A stretch of DNA of 64,000 bases from Cristatella mucedo (Eukaryota > Bryozoa > Phylactolaemata > Cristatellidae): NCBI GenBank assembly GCA_009760855.2, contig WPIO01000010.1:5877501-5941500 (forward strand), given 5' to 3'. Positions 27,560-38,548 of this stretch are shown in pieces (position 1 is the stretch's first letter; every line of letters begins with the position of its first letter). The translations under genes and the position numbers were made by a program. The notes below the pieces were generated by a model that was given only the letters and a program-made list of their open reading frames with translations, did no database searches and was not told the origin of the DNA.

Positions 27560-28753
27560 TTAGTGTCTTAAGCTGCACAAAGGGTGCAGTTTATTCAAAT
27601 GACGAAACAGCGTACTTTCCTGCATTGCTAACATGCGACACCAGTAATTGTTCTTGCCACTATCACTTAGTATATAGGAGCCTACGTGGCCAAATGTGTC
27701 CGGGTCATTGGACGACACATCTCGGTTTACACCAGCAACACAGCTGTCATATTGGGAAGACTGAAGTCTGCGAAACTCGTGAACCTGTGCTTGTATATAC
27801 CACTGCTGCTGCATTATCGCTGCATCCATTTTGGCCTTGAAATGATCGTAGAGCATCTTATCAGCCCAATTCCAAGCGTATGCTGCCTGTCTGGTTCGGT
27901 TCGAAATTGGTTCAGGAGCACTAGCTCGGAAGTTGTTTTTAAAATACACGATGTCATCTGTGGTCCACCCCAGCATGTCTCTCATGAGAATCAATCCCTC
28001 GTCCAGGCTCTCGGCGACGAGCACCAAGTCGAATACACTGTCGAGCATTCGTATGTGCTCTGCAATCGAATCCCTTGTCGGCGGAGCTGATATATTTAAG
28101 CCGAAGTCGTGCAATTGCAAAAATTGCAGACCCTTGAAATCACATGGATATAAGATTTTTTCTTGTTTACGAGGTGCATGTCTCTGGCTGGTTAGATTGA
28201 GCATGTAGTCCTCAAAAGTCGGGCTTTGATGTCCCATCTCGCTACATACATTGACAAGAAAGTACTTATAGGCCGACTCCATCTGATCGGCTGGATCACG
28301 GACGATGGACAAAAAGAATGTGTCTGTAGGCATGAAGCCAATTGCACTCTCGTCGAACTGGGTGTGGGCTGCCATGACGTCAAAATGAGGGTGTTCGCAC
28401 GTCTCCTTAGCAGTCCTGGGGCTGAACTTTGCCGGATAAAAGCTAATCTTACCGGCCAGAGGCAAAGCAATTGACAAGTTGTATTTCATGGCGTACATGA
28501 AGATAATGCGCTGGACGGTGGTGCTAGCACACTTGTGAGTCTTTAAGAAGTAGATATGCTTTCGAGGGCTCCTGGCGGATGGTCTGACTAGCCTTCGGTC
28601 GGAAGCTGCCGTTTGAGCAATTGTGCTCGTTCTCGTTTCCTCAATGGGCTGTAAAATTGAATGGTCAAGGCCGATCAAAGTCAGGGTAAAAACACCGACC
28701 ATGGCTGTGAAAACCCATCTCAAGCAGCCGTGCGAATATCTTTTCGGGGGCAT
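27560..28753 (-). CDS. Galactose-3-O-sulfotransferase (Gal3ST family), intact single-exon gene
   Basis: A 397-residue type II membrane protein. Residues about 12-28 form one N-terminal anchor after a basic start (MPPKRYSHGCLRW), as expected for a Golgi glycosyl-modifying enzyme. The PAPS 5'-phosphosulfate loop is FLKTHKCASTT (69-79) and the 3'-phosphate-binding motif is SIVRDPADQMESAYKYF (149-165, Arg152 and Ser160 conserved in the family). The fold continues to WADKMLYDHF (296-305). Four N-glycosylation sequons lie at Asn92, 186, 220 and 285. Family reaction: transfer of sulfate from PAPS to the 3-OH of galactose on glycans; the exact acceptor is not predictable. The ATG is supported by an in-frame TGA nine codons upstream. 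Length matches animal Gal3STs. The single long exon is uninterrupted. A decayed duplicate is at 53.1-54.3 kb. Confidence 0.93.
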   Translation of the reverse strand: MPPKRYSHGCLRWVFTAMVGVFTLTLIGLDHSILQPIEETRTSTIAQTAASDRRLVRPSARSPRKHIYFLKTHKCASTTVQRIIFMYAMKYNLSIALPLAGKISFYPAKFSPRTAKETCEHPHFDVMAAHTQFDESAIGFMPTDTFFLSIVRDPADQMESAYKYFLVNVCSEMGHQSPTFEDYMLNLTSQRHAPRKQEKILYPCDFKGLQFLQLHDFGLNISAPPTRDSIAEHIRMLDSVFDLVLVAESLDEGLILMRDMLGWTTDDIVYFKNNFRASAPEPISNRTRQAAYAWNWADKMLYDHFKAKMDAAIMQQQWYIQAQVHEFRRLQSSQYDSCVAGVNRDVSSNDPDTFGHVGSYILSDSGKNNYWCRMLAMQESTLFRHLNKLHPLCSLRH

Positions 28754-29039
28754 GAAGAAGTTAGCTGTGGTTAATTCTCAGCTGAATTTGTTCTGAGCAT
28801 TCGTTGCTAGCACAGAAGTGGCAGTTTCGATGACGAAGCTGTTAATTCCATCAGCAGGCTCCGGAAGTCTTGCTTACCAATAATCACCGTCCACCTGTGG
28901 AATGGTTTCAACAACCTAAAGATACGGGAAAGATATGGTAGCTAGCTACTCACAATAAGCGTTTGAATAATAGCAGAGCTGGGGGCATAGTTAAGCAACT
29001 GCATTTTTCAAAGATCGAAACCGATGTCTACAATGGTCA
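28754..29039. other. Gal3ST upstream region shared with copy 2
   Basis: About 290 bp that still align to 54,277-54,560. It would hold the promoter and 5' UTR. No TATA box at a convincing distance; the AATTCTCAGCTG motif just upstream of the ATG is kept in both copies. Confidence 0.4.
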
Positions 29040-30797
29040 TCGAGTGAGGATGGATTCAGGAGGATGAGAAAGTAACGACGAATCACAAATGCAGCGCCCT
29101 CCTGGCCCTGGCTGAATTTTAGCACGAACAAGAGCTATTCGGCGACGGGCAAGAACTCCTTTGTCCTGGAGCAGTGAGCCAGAGAGGGTCGCCTGAGCGG
29201 TTAGAGAGCAAGATCTGAAGAGCAAGCCAGGAAGCTCTGAGACCAGCGGTGGCGATTCGGCCTTTAGAATTGGGCCGATACCCGAGGGGCTGCTGATTAA
29301 TGTTGGCTGGCCGGTCAACCTCCGGCAGCACTCTGTCCAAAAAGAATCGCCTGGAACCCATTCGCCATTCAAGCTGGACAGAGGTGCCCTTCCAGTGGCC
29401 TAGTGACGGTATTAATTCCTTACCGTAATGGGCCATGGTGTAGAGCCCAATACTACTAAGCTCTTGCCCCATTGTCTCAGCTGAGTATTAAAGAGTCGCT
29501 CGCTCTTGGTCTTTTTGGTCTTTTGTCCGGCTCAGCGCTTCGACACCGTTGGACTCGTTTCTCTAAAAGCTAGGGATGAGGGCGGGCTGTTCACCGGCGA
29601 TTGACGGGACTGGACGAGACAGCGCTAGGACCATTCGGTGGACTCAACCGAATACGGTCGTATCGCGCCCGAGCAGGCATTTTGTGTTTCTTTTGTGTTT
29701 TGTGTGTGCACGCTAGCACGTGGTCTCAGCATAAGGATTTGCCGGTGTGAGCTAGACGTAGCTGGCGTGTGTGGAGTCCTAGTTTTTCGGTTAGGGTTTA
29801 GACTCCGATTCGGCCTCTGTCTATTCTGGTCGTTCCCCAGTATAGACGTAAGTAGCTTCAGTGTGGAGAAGTACTCCCACCACAAAGTGTTGGCGCTGTT
29901 GAGAGCGTGCGAGGAGTGTAGAGATAAAACTGAGCTAGACGCGCAGCGACTTTGTGCGCTCGCGAGTAATGCGCAGTAAAATCCCCTATCTGTGTCTCGC
30001 TTTCCAGTTCACGCCGAGGTCTCACGACCCCCTTTAGTAACGGTAAGCAGGCCGGCGCCAGAAACGCTCGTTTTGTGTCGGCCTGCTTATTGCTCGTAGG
30101 CGCGCACCGAACGGCATTAGGTGCTAGGTTACGCTGCTAGGTAAGCGGCAGGTCGAGTCTAACCCGCCAAGCCTTCGGCTTTACAGAAACATGTTTGGTT
30201 TAAATGCAGCCTCCCAGCAACGGGTAACGCTTTCGAGGCGATCACTGAGACGATTCGAGATCTTACCGAACGTTATCGTTACCAAGAATTGCGCACTATT
30301 GGTTTGCTCAAGGAAACCAACGAAAATCTGACGAACGAAGTCGAAAGCTGGAGCGTGAGCAAACATTACACGGCCTACTACGACCGCCTGCCGGCGTCGC
30401 TCCTCCGTGCAAGAATTGCTGTGAACTTTCAACCGGGTGCACGGATTCTTGTGCATGTGCAGCGACTCGGCCTAGACGCTGCAGTGGGCTTACGGCAACG
30501 AGGCGGGCTATGCCGGTGCTGCGACTGCATAGCAGCAGCAGCAGCCCTTCAGCCCACTGGGCAGACGTTCGTGGCTTTCCGGGTTGGCGTTGATAAGCAA
30601 CAAGCTGTGACGCCATTGGGCAAGTAGCTTCTGGGGATGGCCCATGACGAAGGTAACGTCTGCTTCTGCATGGACCCTCCAGCCCGTAGCTCCAAATGCT
30701 CCACATACTAGAGCGGACAATCCGCAGGCAAATCACGTATACTCGAGCAGACTGTAGGTCGTATGTACGGATGTATGTATGTATGTATTGCATGCAG
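29040..30797. other. Copy-1-specific GC-richer block, unassigned, possibly genic
   Basis: Copy 2 is continuous across this place. The block has features of spliced genes: on the minus strand an ATG at 29,472 begins MGQELSSIGLYTMAHYG and runs into a consensus GTAAGG donor (about 29,421); on the plus strand pyrimidine-rich tracts end in CAG at about 30,007 and 30,185, and a GTAAGC donor at about 30,043. The plus frame near 30,216-30,440 reads AFEAITETIRDLTERYRYQ and KHYTAYYDRLPASLLRARI, coding-like but unrecognised. I could not join these into one reading frame, so no gene is claimed. Confidence 0.3.
30044..30089. repeat. Perfect 11-bp inverted repeat
   Basis: TAAGCAGGCCG at 30,044-30,054 and its exact complement CGGCCTGCTTA at 30,079-30,089, separated by 24 bp that include GGCGCCAGAAACG. 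The left arm overlaps the candidate GTAAGC splice donor. Confidence 0.8.
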
Positions 30798-31049
30798 GCC
30801 GGAGAGGCTGTCAAGCAGGTCGAATCTGTGCAAGCCGCAGAGACTGCTCAGGTTGGAGAGGGTACGCAGGACAGAGAAGCAGCAGCGTATATCGGAGACG
30901 CGGCAGCAGAATCGGCAGAGGCGGATGGAGCGACTGCGGTTGAGGTCCGCAAAGCAGTGGCTGTGGACAGCTCGGTGACAATGGCCAGTGGCTCGCATAG
31001 CCGGCTGGTCGCGAAAGGCCGAGCACCAGCTCGCCTCTTGCCATCAGCC
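30798..31049 (+). CDS. Candidate internal exon, Ala/Glu/Val-rich, unknown protein
   Basis: An open stretch of exactly 84 codons lies between an acceptor (TTGCATGCAG, AG at 30,796-30,797) and a donor (GCC|GTAAGG at 31,050), both phase 0. The peptide starts AGEAVKQVESVQAAETAQ and ends PARLLPSAV or close to it; it is rich in Ala, Glu and Val, low in complexity and has no domain I recognise. The symmetric phase and matching splice sites favour a real exon; the compositional bias and the lack of confirmed neighbours weigh against. It lies in a block found only in copy 1. Confidence 0.35.
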
Positions 31050-31099
31050 GTAAGGTAGCCTGTGGATTCAGCTATCGATGTTAGCTGCTATGCCTGATG

Positions 31100-31526
31100 T
31101 GTAGTGTCTAGTTGTATCGTTTGTGAAGAGGCTTGTTCATTGCTGCCCTGCACATTGCAGCCACTTGTGTGGTTGCTGGAAACTTGTGACCTTAAGGTCA
31201 AGGGGCGTATAATTCGAGTGTATGCCGGCTCCTCTGATGAGCCTATGATGTGGCATGGACACAGGCCAGTAACCAGGTGGTGGCCAGATAGTGGATTCAC
31301 CATCAGGATCGGCCGGTGCACAGTTGTGGTCCGCCTGTGATGTGGTATGGACACAGGCTGGTAACCAGCTGGTGGTGAGATGGTGGACTGGAGCAGTGGA
31401 GGAGGGGACAGTCGAGAGTGAGAGCAGGGACCGAAGGGAGCCGTGCCCTCTTCGGCTCAGTGCATTGGTAATAAACTGTCGGTGTTGGGCATCGGCTGGC
31501 TCTCTGTTGTGCAAAAAAACTATACA
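31100..31526 (+). mobile_element. Diverged LTR, same family as the solo LTR at 38.05 kb
   Basis: Opposite orientation to the 38 kb copy. Shared landmarks in order: ACCTTAAGGTCA, GCCGGCTCCTCTGATGAGCC, the internal repeat unit (GGTGCACAG, TGTGATGTGGTATGGACACAGG, CCAGATAGTGGATTCACCAT), then AATAAA at 31,470-31,475 and GTCGGTGTTGGGCATCGGCTG, ending AACTATACA at 31,526. The AATAAA near the end fits a poly(A) site inside the R region. I found no matching target duplication and no primer-binding site beside it, so it is a worn solo LTR or the end of a lost element. Confidence 0.75.
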
Positions 31527-32615
31527 GACCACCCTTAAGCATGGGACCGGAAGTGCAACTAATCATGCCTTACAGGGTTCGAGCTTTGCCACTCAGGATA
31601 AGAAACGGGGAGAGCGGACATGTGCAATCCAAGTTCTAATAAAAAGGAATGGATTGATTAATTCACTTGAAAAAAACGAGTTCGAGATATAAAAAGGTAG
31701 CTGAAGAAGGAATAATAAGATGGGAAGAAACCACAGGCTGGTTGGCCTTAAGTCGGTGCTTTGAAAAGGACCATGAACACAACCATAAGATGTCGTCGAG
31801 CAAGAAAAAATGTAGCCTTAATGAGCCACAATTGGAAGTTGAGTATACTACCATAGAAACTTGAGGTTATAGTTACATCAGCTCACCCATCGCCACCTAA
31901 AGGTTAGTTAATTGAACAGCCTCATTTATATCTCGGAAGTAAACCTATAACGGCTACTGTTATCACTTGCAGTGGGCAATAGATGTGATCATGTTGGCCA
32001 CTTAATGTTGGCTTCCACATCCAGACAGAACTAGCCTGCAAACCAATGCTCGTAACGGTGCTAGTCTCAACTGACGCACGACGAATAAAGGTGACGCCGA
32101 ATCCTCGTATTACAGCCGTTGACTGGTAGATGCAGCACCGATGCACAGGTGTGCCTCTTTAGCGGATAATGGCAGGTACGACGAGCCCCCGTAGCATAGC
32201 ATGAAAAGTTCGTATCAAGACCGCAGGGAAGTCTATTTGACAGCTACTCAGGGTTACAGACGTTTAACAGCAGCCATGACAGAAACTACCAGCTCCATGG
32301 CATACAGCTCTAATGCCAAACCCAACAGTGAAAGCATAACTGGCAGCCCATTACACGGCTTCTGCTTTTACGCACCCTTGGCCATAGATTATTGCATAAT
32401 CAGCTCCAAGCATTTACAATTAATGAATCGATGGGGATAACTATCATTCGTGGTCTGGCTGAACTAGCATGCCCCAGTTTCAACAAGAAATGACGGTTAG
32501 ACAATCTAAAAAGCACCACACAGTGCTTAACTCGACGGATGGGGTTGTTAGAACGTAGACATACCAAAGAGGATAGGGGCAGCCACCGAAGCTTCCTTTC
32601 AAGCGACCTACACCG
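31527..32615. other. Copy-1-specific block, right part
   Basis: Not alignable to copy 2. A plus frame at 31,667-31,864 (ending CSLNEPQLEVEYTTIET) is Lys/Glu-rich and coding-like but unrecognised and starts at a TTG; it could be a terminal exon fragment. A weak SINE-B-like stretch (CTGTTATCACTTGCAGTGGG) is at about 31,955-31,980. Confidence 0.3.
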
Positions 32616-32629
32616 GTTTATGGTAAGCT

Positions 32630-32800
32630 GATATTACATCCTCATTCTATGTTGCTGCAGAAAAGCGATAGCGGCTATCGCCACCGCTTGCAGTAGTCAA
32701 CAAAAGATCGACCGCTGCAGGAATCAAACCCAAGATCCGGCTCTTGAAGAGCGAGTTCCTTGACCCTAAGCTGAGACACAGGGGCCAGGATTGCACTGTG
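32630..32800 (-). mobile_element. tRNA-derived SINE, family B
   Basis: Minus orientation. Pol III B box region reads CAGGAATCAAACC on the plus strand (GGTTTGATTCC in reverse). Followed by CACCGCTTGCAGTAGTC and a tail region with CAGAAAAGCGATAGCGGCTATC. Aligns with 54,640-54,810 in copy 2, so it predates duplication. Confidence 0.75.
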
Positions 32801-33084
32801 CTGCAATTTGCACGGTTTGGCTACGTAGGCCTGCCAATCATGTACTAATGCCGGCAACGGTGATCTCTCTTAGACCCTCATTCGAAATATTCGACGCTAG
32901 TGCTCTCTGGATCTGTCAACATCTTATTGTCTATACGGCTCATTTGGAAACCAACTGCCTTCCCATTGGTCGTTAGCCAGCCCTGCACAATACTGTTAGC
33001 TAGCTCTTGACTAAATACTGTGGCATACAAGTTTTGCTTGGTTGGGTCTTAGAGTTACGAACGAAATCGTAAGCTCGAGCCCGT

Positions 33085-33132
<48 letters not shown>

Positions 33133-33335
33133 TTACAGTGGGAGCAAAAATTCATATGCATAGAGCCCTAAGAGAACATACATTCTATTCAGGCTCTTTG
33201 AATATGCCACTGGTACGAGCCTACGATTTTGTTCAGACCTTGGTCGTGGCGAGCATCTGAAATACTGGGTCAAGCCAGTGCCAAACCAACGGCTCAGTGA
33301 AGAAATGCCCACCATCACTAGTCGCAGCTACCTTC
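33085..33335 (-). mobile_element. SINE family A with an embedded (AT)n microsatellite
   Basis: Minus-strand copy: GCTCTTTGAATATGCCA, GGTACGAGCCTACGA and CAGACCTTGGTC correspond in reverse to the family's GAAGCGCC tail part, B box and A-B spacer. A 40-bp AT run at 33,087-33,127 stands at its tail. Orthologous to 55,204-55,490 in copy 2. Confidence 0.7.
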
Positions 33336-33377
33336 AAGCTGACTCGCTCCTCTGCCCTAAGCTTCTTCTAAAGCTGC

Positions 33378-35685
33378 ATGCAGAATATTGAGGCAGCAGA
33401 ATTATCAAGTGAAGTATATTCTGACACGCTCGACGAGTTTGTACCTCTGACAAAGTGCACTGTGCGTCCCCGCCCTGACGGCCTATGGTTTACCACAGAC
33501 ATTAAACTAGCCAAGTCTACTAAACGAAAGCTTGAAAAAGCATACAAAAGATCCGGACAAACTGTCTATCGACAGGCATATGAAGACTACTGTAGGTCGT
33601 ACCAATCGATCCTAGCAAAGGCCAAGTCTAGCTTCCATAAAAACATTGTTGAATCACAGATGCACAATCCAAAAATTATGATGTCGACAATAAACCCTCT
33701 CCTCGAACGTTCCCAAATTAGCTCCTTACCTGATGATCCTAGTGAGGATCTATCCGATTGCTTCTCTCGATTCTTTGTGCAGAAGATAGACAAGATCAGG
33801 GAATCCATACCTGCGATGACAATCTCCCCACTATAATGCTGTTCCTCGGTTCCTGGCTGCACCCCAATGTCTGCATTTAAGCAGGTCACTAGTGATCTAG
33901 TCCTAAAGTTTGTATCTCAATCAAAGAAAACAACAAGTCCGCTGTACCCACTCCCACTGCCCTGCTCCTACGTTGCATTGATCTGCTGCTGCCATGCATA
34001 ACTAACATAATTAATATGTCATTAGCCTCAGGTCATGTCCCAGCATTTTTCAAAAAAGCTGTAGTCAGGCCACTTCTCAAGGAAGCTACACTAGACCAAG
34101 AGAACTACCGCCCAGTCTCCCTTCTACCATTCATATCAAAGACACTGGAACGGGTCGTGGCAGATGAGCTGAACTCTTATATCGAAACCACACACCTTGC
34201 TAGTAAGTTCCAGTTTGGCTTTAGAGCTAATCACTCCTCAGAGTCAGCATTGCTTAGGTTATACAACGACCTACTTAGAAATGCAGACATGGGTAGAGTG
34301 TCTCTGCTTGTTTTGCTTGATCTTTCGGCAGCTTTTGATACCATCGATCACAAAGTTCTTCAACAGCGCCTCTCATATCGCCTGGGCACCACAGGCACTG
34401 CTCTGCAGTGATTCAGGTCCTATCTCAGTGGGAGACTCCAGAGCATTGACATGAATGGACAAAGATCATCTGAAGTACCTCTAAAATGTGGAGTACCTCA
34501 GGGTTCAGTTCTAGGTCCGGTTCTTTACATGGTTCATACTCTCCCTCTTGCTGATGTGATTGCCAAGCACAATCTAGGCTTTCGCTTCTATGCGGATGAC
34601 ACTCAGTTGTACCTTTGCTTTGATCCCTCCCAGCCTTCGAGCACCTCAAATTCTCTTTACTCACTTGCTGCATGCATCGATGACATACGCACATGGATGG
34701 CAGCAAATTTTCTAAAACTAAACGATGATAAAGCTAACCTACTAGTAATGGGCAAACCCAGTGTGACTCAGAGATTGGAATGGCTGACTCTCAAAATTGG
34801 CTCTGCCAGCATATCTCCAGTTGAATCAGCTCGAAATCTAGGTGTCATATTCCAAAGCGACCACTCGTTAGACGACCACATCTGCTCCACAGTCCAATCT
34901 GCCTATTTTTAGCTTCATAACATTGCTAAAATTAGGGCTTGTTTAGATAAAGATACCACATCTAAGTTGGTCCATGCATTCGTGACATCCCGTCTCGACT
35001 TCTGCAACTCACTGCTTACTGGCCTACCAGCATGTGCGATCAGGCGATTGCAGCTGGTTCAAAACTCGGCAGCTAGGCTTGTCTGTCGTGAGCGTCGCAG
35101 TTGCAACATTACTCCACTTCTCGCCGACCTGCACTGGCTACCAGTCAAGCAACGGATTGACTTCAAGGTTTTGTCGCTCCCTTTTAGGTCTCTTCATTCT
35201 ATGGCTCCAGCCTATCTTTCAGATATACTACCCCATCAGGCCAAGCATCGTACCACTTGCTTTTCGGAATCCAACAGTCTGGAAATACCTCGTACAAACC
35301 TTAAATCCTTTGGAGAACGTGCATTTAGTTCGTATGCTCCCACAGCCTGGAACTCCCTCCCGACTTTCGTCAAAACATCCCATGACCTGACCACATTTAA
35401 AAGGAACCTAAAAACACACCTATTTAGGACAGAATTTCGTGGGTCCCTGTGATTCGTCCTTGATGTGCTTATGCGTGCTGACACTGTGCATGCTGCCACT
35501 AACCACATTCGCATGCTGACCCTGTGCATGTCAACCCTAACCATATTATTCATTTTATTTCTTTTTCAAGCATGATTTTACCCACCATTCAATTGCATTT
35601 CACTTTGCAGAAAATGTAAAGCACCTAGAGAGAGATTTAGTTCTCTTAGGGCGCTTTATCAAGTGCAATATTATTATTATTACTC
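33378..35685 (+). mobile_element. CR1-group LINE, best preserved long copy
   Basis: 5'-truncated. Order: endonuclease-RT linker (33,378-33,836), RT N-terminal part (34,016-34,411: LASGHVPAFFKKAVVRPLLKEATL...LDLSAAFDTIDHKVL), palm (34,451-34,912: VPQGSVLGPVLY and the catalytic FYADDTQLY with both Asp kept), thumb and C-terminal domain (34,967-35,452: MVHAFVTSRLDFCNSLLTGL ... NSLPTF), 3' UTR with GCATGC repeats, TTTGCAGAAAATG, terminal hairpin and a (TTA)n tail ending at 35,685. Several single-base lesions (stops at 33,836, 34,409 and 34,912) break ORF2. The endonuclease and any ORF1 are missing. Gives the clearest picture of the family in this window. Confidence 0.95.
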
Positions 35686-35749
35686 GTTGTCTCTTGTGTC
35701 TCATGTGCATGGCCCTACTCACATCAACGGTTAAACAGATTTTTCGTAC

Positions 35750-38053
35750 AACTGCGCATCGTCATCACCAATTATTACCAAATCCTGCCTATCAGACTGC
35801 ATGCAGATCTCATTCAATTTACAATGTGTGCCGGTCTCATCCTACTCTAAAATCACATGTGAATCGCGAAACCTCAAGACCCTTGACATCGATGCTGTCC
35901 GTGTGAGAATATCTGCTTCGCCTCAGCTGCTCAGTTTCCCCTCCGATCTGTCATCATTGATAGATAGCTACAACACGACACCAGCTGACACACTCGACGA
36001 GTTTGCACCTCTGACTAACGGGATTGTGCGCCCTCGACCAGACGGCCTGTGGTTAGCTACAGACAGTAAAATAGCCAGGTCTACTAAGCTCAAGCTTGAA
36101 AGAGTATACACAATATCAATACTGAATGTCCATCGACGGGCAAACGAGCACTACTGTCGGTCGTACCAATCGATCCTAGCAAAGGTCAAAACTAGCTTCC
36201 ATAAAAACAGTGTTGAATCACAGATGCACAATCCAAAAATGCTGATGTCGACGATTAACCATCTCCTCGACCGTTCCCAGATTAGCTCCTTACCTAAGGA
36301 TCCGTGAAATAATCTAGCCGACCGCTTTACTTCATTCTTTGCCCAGAAAAATGACAAGATTGAGGAGTACATCTCTGCGATGACCGCATCCGCCTAGAAT
36401 GCTGTCCCCCGAGTAATAGCTGGACTTCAATATCTACATTTAGGCTGGTCACTTATGATCTCGTCCTGAAGTTCAAATCCCTATCAAAGAAGACAACAAG
36501 TCCTTTGGACCCTATTCTTATAGCCCTGCTCCTACTTTGCAGTGATCTGCTGCTGCCATGCATAACTAACATCATTACTATGTCATTAGCCTCAGGTCAT
36601 GTCCCAACACCTTTCAAAAAAGCTATAGTCAGGCCACTTCTCAAGAAAGTGACGCTAGGCCAAGGGAACCTGAGCAACTACCTCCCAGTCTCCCTTCTAC
36701 CATTCTTATCAAAGACACTGGAGCCGGTCGTAATGGACCAGCTGAACTCATGTATAGAAACTTCAAAGCTTGCTATTAAGTTTTAGTCTGGCTTTAGAGC
36801 AAATCACTCCGTGGAATCAGCATTGCTTCGGGTGTAGAATGATCTACTTAAGAATGCAGACATGGATAGAGTAACTCTGCTTGTTTTGCTTAATCTTTCG
36901 GCAGCTTTGGATACTTTCGATAACAAAGTTCTTCTAGAGTGCCGCTCGTCTCGCCTGGGCATCACTGGCACTGCTCTGCAACGGTTCAAGTCCCATCTCA
37001 ATGGAAGACTCCTGATATTGACGCTAATGGAAAAAAGATCATCCGAGGGACCGCTGAAATTTTGGGTACCTCAGCGCTCCGTGCTAGGTCTGGTTCTTTT
37101 CACGGTTTATGCTTTCCCTCTTGCTGATGTGATTGCCAAGCACAATCTAGACTTTACTTCTATTCGGATGACACTCAGTTGTACCGTTGCTTTGATCCCT
37201 ATCGGTCTTCGAGCATCTCGAGATCTCTCTACTCCCTTGCTGCATGTGTTGATGACAGCCCCACATATATTGCAGCAAATTTTCTTAATCTAAACAATGA
37301 TGAAACTACCTTATTAGTTATGGGCAAACCTAGTGTGATTCAGAAAATGGAAAGGCTGAAGTTCAAATTGGCTCTGCCAGCATATCTACTATTGAATCAG
37401 CTTAAAATCAGAGTGTCATGTTCCAAAGTGACCACTCATTAGACGACCGCATCAGCTCCACAATCAAGTTTGCCTACTTTCAGATACATGACGTTGCTAA
37501 ATTCGAGCTTGTTTACAGAAAGATGCCACGTCTAAGTTTGTCCATGCCTTTGCGACATCCCGTCATGACTTCAGTAACTCACTGCTTGCTGGCCTACCGG
37601 CATATGCAATCAGGCGATTACAGCTGGTGTAAAACTCTGCAGCTAGGCTTGTCCGTCGTGAGCGTCGCAACTGCCACATCACACCACTTCCCACCGACCT
37701 GTGCTGGCTACCAGTCAAGCAATTGATAGGCTTCAAGGTTTTGTCGCTCACTTTTAGGTCACTTCATTCTTTGGCTCCGGCCTATCTTTCAGATCTACTC
37801 CCCCACCACGCCAAGCATCGTACCAGTGGATTTTGGAAATCTAACTGTTTACCTATACCTCCTATAAGCCTCAAATTCTTTGGAGATCGTGCTTTTAGTT
37901 CGTATGCTACCAAAGCCTGGAACTCACTCCTGACTTGCATCAGAACATCCCCTGACTTAACCACATTTATAAAAAAAAAATTGGAGACAGTGCCTTTAGC
38001 TCGCATGCTCCCAAAGCCTGGAACTCACTCCCGACCTACTTCACAACATCCCT
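35750..38053 (+). mobile_element. CR1-group LINE, second long copy, interrupted by a solo LTR
   Basis: Starts further 5' than its neighbour (linker from about 35,800: SRNLKTLDIDAVRVRISAS), then RT (36,505-36,786), a frameshifted palm in which the active-site region around 37,150 is out of frame, and the C-terminal domain (37,723-38,000, with FGDRAFSSYATKAWNSLL). A duplicated segment around 37,985-38,040 repeats the CCAAAGCCTGGAACTCACTCC stretch. Interrupted at 38,053 by the LTR and resumed at 38,554. Dead. Confidence 0.93.
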
Positions 38054-38548
38054 GTAGTTTGTTCGCACAGCAGAGAGACAGCCGATGCCCAACACCGACA
38101 GTTTATTACTAACGCACGGAGCCGAAGAGCGAACGGCTCCCCTCGGACCCTGCTCTCACACGACTCCCGTCCCCTGGTCGATTCCGATGATTCATTGACC
38201 ACAACCGTGCACCGGCCGACCCTGATGGTGAATCCACCATCTGGCCACCAGCTGGTCCATGCCACATCAAAGGCGGACCACAGCAGTGCACTGGCCGACC
38301 CTGATGGTGAATCCACCATCTGGATACCAGCTGGTTACCGGCCTGTGTCCATACCACATCACAGGCGGACCACAGCTGTGCACCGGCCCCTCTCGGTGGT
38401 GCTTCTAACAGCTCACCGGTGGCTTATTAGAGGAGCCTGCATACAATACATACATACGAACTACACGCTCCCTTTACCTTAAGGTCACAAGTCAGGAGCC
38501 GACATACAATTCATACATACATACATACATAGATTCATACGAACTACA
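38054..38548 (-). mobile_element. Solo LTR of an LTR retrotransposon, 495 bp
   Basis: Ends are TGTAGTT at 38,054 and AACTACA at 38,548, a 7-bp terminal inverted repeat with the canonical TG...CA. It is flanked by a perfect 5-bp direct repeat ATCCC (38,049-38,053 and 38,549-38,553), and removing it with one ATCCC restores the LINE sequence. TTTATT at 38,102-38,107 gives AATAAA in minus orientation near the 3' end, so the LTR runs on the minus strand. Internal near-repeats of about 80-92 bp lie at 38,200-38,385. A CATA microsatellite lies near 38,510-38,530. No coding remains. Confidence 0.92.

Noticed and set aside
27686-28474. Plus-strand frames opposite the Gal3ST gene
   Set aside because: They mirror the codon pattern of the conserved minus-strand gene and carry no domain. 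The same holds for 53,208-53,980.
29119-29472. 117-codon minus-strand protein
   Set aside because: It reads through a strong GTAAGG donor after codon 17. At most the first 17 codons could be an exon; the rest looks intronic.
33378-35452. Separate host genes with RT-like products
   Set aside because: All frames align in order to a single LINE ORF2 split by stops and shifts, so they are one dead element.
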